The notes beneath the pieces were generated by a model. The model saw only the letters and a list, made by a program, of their open reading frames with translations. It made no database searches and was not told the origin of the DNA. The position numbers were made by a program, and so were the translations under genes. From the NCBI RefSeq assembly GCF_004331345.1, contig NZ_SJJZ01000002.1, positions 1,364,001 to 1,428,000 on the forward strand: 64,000 nt of DNA, given 5' to 3'. Positions 9,211-16,981 of this stretch are shown here, one piece after another (positions within the stretch are counted from its first letter, which is position 1; every line of letters starts with the position of its first letter). Origin of the DNA: Kribbella soli. Its GTDB lineage: Bacteria; Actinomycetota; Actinomycetes; Propionibacteriales; Kribbellaceae.

Positions 9211-9214
9211 TGGC

Positions 9215-10156
9215 ATGTTCGGATTCATCGGACGCCGCCTGGTCGCGTGCCTGGTACTGGTCGCGGTGATCGCCGGCATCACCTTCCTGCTCGCCTTCTC
9301 CGGCACGAGCAACGTCGCTCGCAACCTGCTCGGTGAGAGCGCCACCCCGGACCAACTGGCTGCGAAGAACGCCGAGCTCGGTCTGGACCAGCCTCTACTC
9401 GCGCAGCTCGGCACCTGGGCTGGACACGCGGTCCGCGGCGACTTGGGCATCTCCTGGTTCACCAACGAGCCAGTGGCACAGGCGATCGCCAACCGGCTGC
9501 CGGTCACCTTGTCCATGGTCGTCCTGGCCGTTTCCCTGACCGCACTGATCAGTGTCGGGCTCGGTGTGGCGGCGGCAGTGCGTGGTGGCTGGCTGGATCG
9601 GGTCATCCAGGTGCTGAGCGTCGCAGGGTTCGCACTGCCGAACTTCTGGGTCGCACTGGTCCTCGTGGTGTTCTTCTCGGTCACCCTCGGAGTCCTCCCG
9701 GCGACCGGCTACGTGCGGCTCTCGGAGTCACCCGGCAGTTGGGCAGCGGCCCTCGTGTTGCCGGTGGTGTCCCTGGTGATCGGGAGTACGGCGTCAGCCG
9801 CACAGCAGGTCCGTGGCGCGGTCATCGACGTACTGCGTCAGGACTTCGTCCGCACGTTGCGGGCCCGGGGCATCAGTCCGCGGTCCGTACTGTTCCGGCA
9901 CGCACTGCGGAACGCGGCGATTCCCGCGCTGACCGTGCTGTCGCTGCAGTTCATCGCACTGCTCGGCGGTGCCGTGGTGATCGAGAAGGTGTTCGCGATC
10001 CCCGGTCTCGGCACGCTCACCGTCAACGCCGCGCTCCAGGGCGACGTACCGGTGCTGATGGGCGTCGTGGTCACGCTGGTCGTCCTGGTCGTCATCGTCA
10101 ACCTGGTCATCGACGTCGTCAGCGGCTGGGTCAACCCGAAGGTGCGTGTCCAGTGA
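9215..10156 (+). CDS. ABC transporter permease, DppB/OppB-like
   Basis: A 313-residue integral membrane protein with about six transmembrane segments. It has the DppB-type first helix followed by the long external region, and the cytoplasmic EAA-like loop near residues 205-235 (RTLRARGISPRSVLFRHALRNA). It starts 4 bp after the binding protein stop, with GGAG before the ATG, and its TGA overlaps the GTG of the next gene. It forms the channel together with the DppC-like half of the downstream fusion. Confidence 0.92.
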   Translation: MFGFIGRRLVACLVLVAVIAGITFLLAFSGTSNVARNLLGESATPDQLAAKNAELGLDQPLLAQLGTWAGHAVRGDLGISWFTNEPVAQAIANRLPVTLSMVVLAVSLTALISVGLGVAAAVRGGWLDRVIQVLSVAGFALPNFWVALVLVVFFSVTLGVLPATGYVRLSESPGSWAAALVLPVVSLVIGSTASAAQQVRGAVIDVLRQDFVRTLRARGISPRSVLFRHALRNAAIPALTVLSLQFIALLGGAVVIEKVFAIPGLGTLTVNAALQGDVPVLMGVVVTLVVLVVIVNLVIDVVSGWVNPKVRVQ

Positions 10157-11847
10157 CAGCTCGCAAAGTGTTCCGCAACCCGCTGGCGGTCGCGGCGTTG
10201 GTGATTCTGCTGGTCATCGTGCTCGCGAGCATCTTCGCACCGCTGGTCGCGCCGCACAGCCCGACCGCGCTCCGGCTCGACAAGATCAACGCAGGTCCGG
10301 GCAGTGGCTATCTGCTCGGCGGTGACGGCGCCGGCCGGGACATCTTCAGCCGCCTGCTGTACGCCGGCCGCAACACCCTGACCGGCGCGGTGATCGCTCT
10401 CTCGGTCGCACTGGTGCTCGGCGTGGTGTCCGGTCTGCTCAGCGGGTACTACGGCGGTCTGCTCGACGGCGTCCTCGGCTGGGGCGCGAACCTGCTGATG
10501 GCGCTGCCGACGATGATCGTGCTGCTCGCGCTGTTCCAGGCGCTCGGCTCGTCGATCTACCTGGCCATGGTCGCGTTCGGCGTGATGCTGTCGCCCGGTT
10601 TCCACCGCCTGGTGCGAAGCCAGGTGATGGCGGTCAAACACGAGTTGTACGTCGACGCGGCCCGGGTCTCGGGGCTGAGTGATCCCCGGATCATCGGCCG
10701 CCACGTGCTGCTGGTGGTCCGCGCGCCGATCGTCATCCAGGCCGCTGTCGTGGCCGGTATCGCGATCGTCGTCCAGTCCGGGCTCGAGTTCCTCGGCCTC
10801 GGCGATCCGGGGACGCCGACCTGGGGCGGCATGCTGCAGGACGCGTTCACGAACATCTACACGTCACGGGTCGCGATCTGGTGGCCCGGTCTGACGATCG
10901 CGCTCACCGTCGCCTCGCTGGTCCTGCTGGGCAACGCGATCCGCGACGTCATCCAGCGCACCGAGCGGCCCCGCAAGCCACCGAAACCGCCGGAGCTCGT
11001 CCCCGCGACCCCGGACGCCGATGAGCTGCCGCTGCTCCGCATCACCAACCTGACCGTCGGGTACCCGAGCAGCGACGGCTACCGCGAGGTCGTGCACGGC
11101 GTCGATCTCGACGTACGGCACGGAGAGGTGATGGGCTTGGTCGGCGAGTCCGGTTCGGGCAAGACCCAGACCGCGTTCTCGGTTCTCGGTCTGTTGTCAC
11201 CGGGCGGCACGTTGCTGGGTCGCAGCAGCATCGCCTTCGACGGCACCGAGCTGGCCCGGCTGCCCGAGTCCGAGCGGCGCTCGCTGCGCGGCCGGCGGAT
11301 CGGGTACATCCCGCAGGAGCCGATGTCGAACCTCGACCCGTGCTTCCGGGTCGGCGAGCAGTTGGTCGAGCCGTTGCGCGCGGTCAGCGGCCTGTCCAAG
11401 CAGGCGGCCGTCGCCGAAGCACTGCACCTGCTGGAGCGCGTCGGCATCCCGGATCCCCGTCGTACGTTCGCCGCCTATCCGCACGAGATCTCCGGCGGTA
11501 TGGCGCAGCGCGTGCTGATCGCGGGCGCGGTGTCGGGCAAGCCGGATCTGCTGATCGCGGACGAGCCGACGACGGCGCTGGACGTGACGGTGCAGGCCGA
11601 CGTACTCGAACTGCTGCGCGGGCTGCAGACCGAGTTCGGGATGGCGATGTTGCTGGTCACGCACAACTTCGGGGTGGTCGCGGACATCTGCGACCGGGTG
11701 GCCGTGATGCAGGACGGACGGATCGTCGAGGTCAACGACGTCCGGCCGTTGTTCGCGAGTCCGCAGCACCCGTACACACAGACGTTGCTCGGCTCGACGC
11801 TCGAGGACAGCACGCCGCGCACCCGCCTGGAGGTGAATCATGCTTGA
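10153..11847 (+). CDS. Fused DppC-like permease and DppD-like ATPase
   Basis: A 564-residue fusion. Residues 1-275 are a DppC-type permease with about six membrane helices and the EAA-like loop (VDAARVSGLSDPRIIGRHVL). A Pro-rich linker (RPRKPPKPPELVPA) follows, and residues 300-564 are an ABC ATPase with Walker A GESGSGKT, signature ISGGMAQR, Walker B LLIADEP and the Opp/Dpp C-terminal HPYTQTLL. The frame is open throughout. GTG start overlaps the upstream permease (GTGA). Such permease-ATPase fusions occur in actinobacteria; here it fixes a 1:1 ratio of one permease and one ATPase. Confidence 0.92.
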   Translation: MTARKVFRNPLAVAALVILLVIVLASIFAPLVAPHSPTALRLDKINAGPGSGYLLGGDGAGRDIFSRLLYAGRNTLTGAVIALSVALVLGVVSGLLSGYYGGLLDGVLGWGANLLMALPTMIVLLALFQALGSSIYLAMVAFGVMLSPGFHRLVRSQVMAVKHELYVDAARVSGLSDPRIIGRHVLLVVRAPIVIQAAVVAGIAIVVQSGLEFLGLGDPGTPTWGGMLQDAFTNIYTSRVAIWWPGLTIALTVASLVLLGNAIRDVIQRTERPRKPPKPPELVPATPDADELPLLRITNLTVGYPSSDGYREVVHGVDLDVRHGEVMGLVGESGSGKTQTAFSVLGLLSPGGTLLGRSSIAFDGTELARLPESERRSLRGRRIGYIPQEPMSNLDPCFRVGEQLVEPLRAVSGLSKQAAVAEALHLLERVGIPDPRRTFAAYPHEISGGMAQRVLIAGAVSGKPDLLIADEPTTALDVTVQADVLELLRGLQTEFGMAMLLVTHNFGVVADICDRVAVMQDGRIVEVNDVRPLFASPQHPYTQTLLGSTLEDSTPRTRLEVNHA

Positions 11848-12670
11848 GGCACGCAACGTCGTCGTGGAGTACGCCGGCCGCGGCTGGCGATCGAACGGCT
11901 TCCGGGCACTGCACGACGTGTCCTTCGACATCAAGCCGCACGAGACGCTTGGTCTGGTCGGTGAGTCCGGCTCCGGTAAGACCACGATCGGGCGGGCGAT
12001 CCTCGGCCTCGTCCCGGTCGGTTCCGGGTCGATCCGGTTCGACGGACGGGAGCTGATCGGGATGCCGCGCCGGGAGCGCCGGCGATTGAGTGACGACATC
12101 CAGGTGGTCTTCCAGGACCCGTACAGCTCGCTCAATCCGTCGATGACCGTCGAGGACATCCTGGTCGAGCCGCTGGTCGCCCGCCGTACGGTCGATCGTC
12201 GTCAGGCAAGTGTTCGGGTGCGCACGCTGCTCGACCAGGTCGGTCTGCCGCACGACGCCGTACACCGGCTGCCGCGGGAGTTCTCCGGCGGCCAGCGGCA
12301 GCGGATCGCGATCGCCCGGGCGCTCGCGCTGCGACCGAAGCTGATCGTCTGTGACGAGCCGGTGTCCGCGCTGGACCTGTCCACGCAGGCGCGCGTGCTC
12401 GACCTGTTCATCTCGATCCAGGAGGAGACCGGCGTGGCCTATCTCTTCATCTCGCACGACCTCGCGGTCGTCCGGCACATCAGCCATCGCGTCGCGGTGC
12501 TGTACCGCGGCGACATCGTCGAGTACGGCGACGCTCTCGACGTCACCGAGCGGCCCGACCACCCGTACACGAAACGTCTGCTGATGGCAGCACCCATTCC
12601 CGACCCGGACCGCCAGGCAGCGCGCCGTCAGGAACGCCGCGACCTGCTGGCGAGTGAGGCGATTGCATGA
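11840..12670 (+). CDS. ABC transporter ATPase, DppF/OppF-like
   Basis: A 276-residue ATPase with Walker A GESGSGKTT, Q-loop VFQDPYSSLNP, signature FSGGQRQR, Walker B LIVCDEP and the DppF-type tail HPYTKRLL. The ATG lies inside the end of the fusion gene (8-base overlap), so it is translationally coupled. It should pair with the ATPase half of the fusion protein to drive import. Confidence 0.93.
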   Translation: MLEARNVVVEYAGRGWRSNGFRALHDVSFDIKPHETLGLVGESGSGKTTIGRAILGLVPVGSGSIRFDGRELIGMPRRERRRLSDDIQVVFQDPYSSLNPSMTVEDILVEPLVARRTVDRRQASVRVRTLLDQVGLPHDAVHRLPREFSGGQRQRIAIARALALRPKLIVCDEPVSALDLSTQARVLDLFISIQEETGVAYLFISHDLAVVRHISHRVAVLYRGDIVEYGDALDVTERPDHPYTKRLLMAAPIPDPDRQAARRQERRDLLASEAIA

Positions 12671-14427
12671 AACGCGCTGTGATGGTCATGTACGACTCGC
12701 TGAATCGGCGGATGCTGCCGCCGTACGGCGCGGAGAACGTGCATGCACCGAACTTCAGCCGGCTGGCCGAGCAGACCGCGCTGTTCGAGAATTGCTACGC
12801 GGGGAGCATGCCGTGCATGCCGGCGCGGCGTGAGCTGCACACCGGCCGGTACAACTTCCTGCACCGCTCGTGGGGTCCACTGGAGCCGTTCGACGACTCG
12901 ATGCCGGAGCTGTTGCAACAGAGCGGCGTACACACGCATCTGGCGACCGATCACCAGCACTACTGGGAGGACGGCGGGTCGACGTACCACAACCGCTACT
13001 CGACGTACGAGTTCTTCCGGGGTCAGGAGGGTGACCGGTGGAAGGGGCACGTCCGTGATCCCGAGGTGCCGGAGACGCTGAACGCGACGACGTTCCTGAG
13101 CCGGCAGGACTGGGTGAACCGGCAGTACCTGCAGGACGAGGCGCGGCATCCGCAGACGCTGACGTTCGACGCGGGGATCGAGTTCATCGAGACGAACGTT
13201 GCCGAGGACAAGTGGTTCGTGCAGATCGAGACGTTCGACCCGCACGAGCCGTTCTTCAGCTACGACGAGTACCGGCGGTTGCTCGGGGTCGACACCGAGG
13301 CGCCGGTGTTCGACTGGCCGTCGTACCGGCGGGTGGTCGAGTCGCCGGAGGAGGTCGAACGGGCGCGCGGTGAATACCTGTCGCTGCTGGCGATGTGCGA
13401 CCGCTCGCTCGGCCGGGTGCTCGATCTCTTTGATCAGCACGGGTTGTGGGAGGACACGATGCTGATCGTGTGCACCGACCACGGGTTCCTGCTCGGTGAG
13501 CGGGGGTGGTGGGGCAAGAGCGTGCAGCCATGGTTCGACGAGACGATCCACACGCCGTTGTTCGTGTGGGATCCGCGGGATCGGGCGGCAGGGGTACGTC
13601 GGGACGACCTGGTGCAGACGGTCGACATCGCGCCGACGTTGCTCGACTACTTTGCTGTCGACGCTCCAGCCGATATGCAGGGCCTGCCGCTGACAGGTGA
13701 TCAGACACGTGCGGGCGCGTTGTTCGGCTCACACGGCGGCCATGTCAACGTCACGGACGGCCGCTACGTCTACATGCGTGCCTGCGCCGAGCCGTCCAAC
13801 GGTCCGCTCTACAACTACACGCTGATGCCCACGCACATGCGCGCCCGCTTCCGGCCCGGAGAGCTCCAGGACGCGACGCTGACCGACGGCTTCACCTTCA
13901 CCAAGGGCGTCCCACTGCTGAAAGTCGCGGGCCCACCGGTCGGGAACCCCTGGTGGCATGGTTCGCTGCTCTTCGACCTACAGAACGACCCGCAGCAGCA
14001 GCACCCGTTGCGAGACGACGAACTGGAGCTGCAGCTGTGCGGTCTGATGGTCGACTTGATGCGCGCCAACGACGCACCTGCCGAGCAGTACGAACGCCTC
14101 GGTCTGCCGGCCGCAGGGCCTGTGCTGACCGAGCATCTGCTGATCGAACGCCAGTGGGAGCAGGCACAACGGGCCCTCCAGCCGTCGGTACGCCGGAGCG
14201 AGGTCGCAGAGGACTCTCCGCTGCGAACATTGACGTTGACCGACGTACTGGAGGGCCACCCGGACGTGCTGCCAAGTCATCTGACGGCAGGGCTCACCGG
14301 GATGCGTCGACTCATTCCCACCGCTCCCCTGCTCGAGGTGTTCGCTGCGCATCCTGGCGTGACCGCTGAGATGATGCTGGAGCTCGACACCGCGTTGTCC
14401 GCACACGTCATCCGAAAGGTGAGTTGA
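12667..14427 (+). CDS. Cys-type sulfatase (S1 family), second of the operon
   Basis: A 586-residue sulfatase with the signature CMPAR at residues 50-54 and TG at 59-60; Cys50 is the formylglycine precursor. The Ala in place of Ser in CxPSR is tolerated because the minimal FGE motif is CxPxR. The first metal motif is degenerate (VMVMYDSLN), while CTDHGFLLGE is intact. The C-terminal 120 residues are longer than in the neighbouring sulfatases and unassigned. No signal peptide. ATGA overlap with the ATPase gene. Confidence 0.9.
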   Translation: MKRAVMVMYDSLNRRMLPPYGAENVHAPNFSRLAEQTALFENCYAGSMPCMPARRELHTGRYNFLHRSWGPLEPFDDSMPELLQQSGVHTHLATDHQHYWEDGGSTYHNRYSTYEFFRGQEGDRWKGHVRDPEVPETLNATTFLSRQDWVNRQYLQDEARHPQTLTFDAGIEFIETNVAEDKWFVQIETFDPHEPFFSYDEYRRLLGVDTEAPVFDWPSYRRVVESPEEVERARGEYLSLLAMCDRSLGRVLDLFDQHGLWEDTMLIVCTDHGFLLGERGWWGKSVQPWFDETIHTPLFVWDPRDRAAGVRRDDLVQTVDIAPTLLDYFAVDAPADMQGLPLTGDQTRAGALFGSHGGHVNVTDGRYVYMRACAEPSNGPLYNYTLMPTHMRARFRPGELQDATLTDGFTFTKGVPLLKVAGPPVGNPWWHGSLLFDLQNDPQQQHPLRDDELELQLCGLMVDLMRANDAPAEQYERLGLPAAGPVLTEHLLIERQWEQAQRALQPSVRRSEVAEDSPLRTLTLTDVLEGHPDVLPSHLTAGLTGMRRLIPTAPLLEVFAAHPGVTAEMMLELDTALSAHVIRKVS

Positions 14428-15929
14428 TGCGCCCGAACATCGTCTTCGTCATGTCCGACGACCATGCCGCGCACGCGATCTCGGCGTACGGGAGCAAGGT
14501 CAACAGCACACCGCACCTGGACCGGCTGGCCCAGGACGGGGTGCGGATGGACGCGACGTACTGCACCAACTCGATCTGTTCGCCGTCCCGGGCGTCCATC
14601 CTGACCGGGACGTACAGCCACGTGAACGGGGTCGCGTCGATCTTCACCGAGATCGACTACCGCGTGCCGACGTTCGCGGAAGTGCTGAAGGACGCCGGGT
14701 ACCAGACCGCGCTGTTCGGCAAGTGGCACCTGGGCGAGCGACCGGAGTCCGCGCCGCGGCACTTCGACGCGTGGCGGGTGTTCCCCGGGCAGGGTGAGTA
14801 CGTCGACCCGCTGATGCTCGGACCGGACGGCGCCGAGACCGTGCCCGGGTACGCGACGGACATCGTCACCGATCAGAGCATCGACTGGATCCGGCAGCGG
14901 GACCCGGAGCGGCCGTTCCTGCTGCTGGTGCACCACAAGGCACCACACCGGCCGTGGGTCCCGGACGAGAAGCACAAACACCTCTACCCGGTCGGTTCGA
15001 TCCCGGAGCCGAGCACGCTGTTCGACGACCACAGCAACCGGAGCCAGGCGGTCCGTGGCGTCCGCATGTCCGTTGCGGACGACCTGGGTGCGGACGAGCT
15101 CGGTGAGGAGCTGCCGGACGAGCTTCGCGGCCCGGAGAACCGGGAGGCGCGGATGCGGTGGAAGTACCAGCGCTACCTGCGCGACTACCTGCAGTGCGTC
15201 CAGAGCATCGACGACAACGTCGGGCGGCTCCTCGACGTACTGGACGAGGAGGGGGTCAGCGACAACACGGTCGTCGTCTACACGTCCGACCAGGGGTTCT
15301 TCCTCGGCGATCACGGATGGTTCGACAAGCGGCTCATGTTCGACGAGTCGCTGCAGATGCCGATGATGATCCGCTGGCCGTCGGTGATCCCGGCCGGCAG
15401 TACCTGCGACGCGATGGTCACCAACGTGGACTTCGCGGCGACGTTCCTCGACATGGCCGGCGCGCCGGTGCTACCTACCTCGCAGGGGCGGAGCTTCCTC
15501 CCGGTACTGAGTGGTGAGGAGGTCCCGGACTGGCCGGACGCCGTGTACTACCGGTACTGGGAGCACGACGACCCGATCCACCACGCTCCGGCGCACTACG
15601 GCATACGGACGAAGGAGTTCAAGCTCATCCACTACTACGGCGCCGGCCTCGGCGTACCGGGGTCGTCGGAGCGGCTCTTCGAGTCCGAGTGGGAGCTGTA
15701 CGACCTCCGTAAGGACCCGGAGGAGCTCGTCAACGTAGCCGACGACCCGACGTACGCCGAGACCCGCGCAGCGCTGACCACCCAGCTGGCCCAGCTACAA
15801 GCGCACTACGCGGATCTTCCGTATGAAGGCCCATCGACAGAGGCGCCGACGTGGTCGTGGGCAGACGAGAAGTCCCTGCGACAGGTAGCGGAGTACACCG
15901 AGCGTCTGAAGGAGCGGACCGACACGTGA
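14427..15929 (+). CDS. Cys-type sulfatase (S1 family), third of the operon
   Basis: A 500-residue sulfatase with a canonical first metal motif VMSDDHAAHAISAYGS, signature CSPSRASILTG at residues 51-61 (Cys51 to formylglycine), FGKWHLGE and TSDQGFFLGDHGW. This is the most canonical of the three. No signal peptide. The ATG at 14427 shares one base with the previous stop and is preceded by AAAGGTGA; a TTG directly before it could also serve. Its TGA overlaps the kinase GTG. Confidence 0.94.
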   Translation: MRPNIVFVMSDDHAAHAISAYGSKVNSTPHLDRLAQDGVRMDATYCTNSICSPSRASILTGTYSHVNGVASIFTEIDYRVPTFAEVLKDAGYQTALFGKWHLGERPESAPRHFDAWRVFPGQGEYVDPLMLGPDGAETVPGYATDIVTDQSIDWIRQRDPERPFLLLVHHKAPHRPWVPDEKHKHLYPVGSIPEPSTLFDDHSNRSQAVRGVRMSVADDLGADELGEELPDELRGPENREARMRWKYQRYLRDYLQCVQSIDDNVGRLLDVLDEEGVSDNTVVVYTSDQGFFLGDHGWFDKRLMFDESLQMPMMIRWPSVIPAGSTCDAMVTNVDFAATFLDMAGAPVLPTSQGRSFLPVLSGEEVPDWPDAVYYRYWEHDDPIHHAPAHYGIRTKEFKLIHYYGAGLGVPGSSERLFESEWELYDLRKDPEELVNVADDPTYAETRAALTTQLAQLQAHYADLPYEGPSTEAPTWSWADEKSLRQVAEYTERLKERTDT

Positions 15930-16903
15930 ACCTCACTGCTGCTGAGGTGAGCACCGCACTCGGTACGCCTGTGCACGGTGTCGAGGTCGTCGAGACCTTC
16001 GCAGCGTCCGCTGCCGACGTCGCGCGCCTGCTGATACGTCGCGCAGACGGTAGCGGCTTCACCGTCATCGCCAAGCTCGCGAGTGGAGCCGGACGCGCTG
16101 CGGCTCGTCGGGAAGTGCAGTTCTTCGAACAGCTCGCGCCGAAGTGGGATCATCCGGCCCCGCAGCTCGTCGGAGCAAGTGACACCGGTGACCGCGTACT
16201 GCTGCTGACCGAGGACCTGGGCGCAGCCGGCTATTGCGTGGTCGGAACCGATGTGACGGACCGACAGCTCCATGGGGCCATCGACGTCCTGGCCGGCTTC
16301 CATTCGCGTTTCTGGAACGACTTGACCGCCGCTCCAGATCTCGAGCCGTCGGTGACGAACTCTGCGCAAGCCTGGCCGCCTGAGGTAATCACTCGCCACG
16401 CCGCAGCGGTACGGAGCGAGGCAGACAGCTTCTTTGCCGAGGCGACTGAGCTGACGCCGACGGAGCGTGCGGCCCTGGACGAGGTGATCACCGGATGGGA
16501 GCGGCAGTTCCAGAACCGTGTCGCCTGCGGCCGGGCACTGACACTGATCCACGGCGACTTCCACTTTCTCGGGAACATCTTCTTCGCCGACGGCGATCCG
16601 CGGCCGAAGATCATCGACTGGTCCGAGCTGAAGCCCGGCCTCGGACCACATGACCTGGCCTACTCACTCAGTGCCGTCCCGGCCAGGCAACCTGCCGCCC
16701 AGGATCTGCTTCGGTACTACTGGGAGGCGCTGGACCGGCCGGACTACAGCTGGGAGCTCTGCCGCTGGGACTTCCGGTTCTCCGTGATCAGCAACCTGTT
16801 CCAGTCCGTCTTCCAGCGCAGCGTGAAGTGGTACCGGGCCTCGCTCACTGCAATGGACACTCTCGACAGTCGTGCCACCCTGACAGAACCACCGCCGACC
16901 TGA
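15926..16903 (+). CDS. APH-fold small-molecule kinase
   Basis: A 325-residue protein of the aminoglycoside phosphotransferase/choline kinase superfamily. It has a Lys50 in the N-lobe (VIAKLASG), the Brenner loop HGDFHFLGN (residues 209-217, Asp211 as base) and the metal Asp231 in IIDWSE. GTG start overlaps the third sulfatase (GTGA) with GGAG upstream. As last gene of a sulfatase plus importer operon it probably phosphorylates the desulfated product. Actinobacterial glucosamine kinases belong to related folds, so an amino sugar is one candidate; drug resistance is less likely in this setting. Confidence 0.85.
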   Translation: MNLTAAEVSTALGTPVHGVEVVETFAASAADVARLLIRRADGSGFTVIAKLASGAGRAAARREVQFFEQLAPKWDHPAPQLVGASDTGDRVLLLTEDLGAAGYCVVGTDVTDRQLHGAIDVLAGFHSRFWNDLTAAPDLEPSVTNSAQAWPPEVITRHAAAVRSEADSFFAEATELTPTERAALDEVITGWERQFQNRVACGRALTLIHGDFHFLGNIFFADGDPRPKIIDWSELKPGLGPHDLAYSLSAVPARQPAAQDLLRYYWEALDRPDYSWELCRWDFRFSVISNLFQSVFQRSVKWYRASLTAMDTLDSRATLTEPPPT

Positions 16904-16943
16904 ACCAGGGCTCAGCGCGGCAGGACCTGGTCGAGCTGGCTGC

Positions 16944-16972
16944 GGGACCATGAAGGACGGGACCATGAAGGA
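16944..16972 (+). repeat. Tandem 14-bp direct repeat before the MOSC gene
   Basis: GGGACCATGAAGGA occurs at 16944-16957 and at 16959-16972. The second copy provides the GGAG ribosome binding site of the MOSC fusion gene. ATGs inside the repeat open a short frame (MKDGTMKELSG) whose stop overlaps the gene's ATG, so a translated leader is possible but unproven. Confidence 0.5.
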
Positions 16973-16981
16973 GCTGTCCGG

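Noticed and set aside
15926..16903. Aminoglycoside resistance gene
   Set aside because: The APH fold is present, but the gene is coupled to sulfatase and importer genes, which fits a metabolic kinase better.
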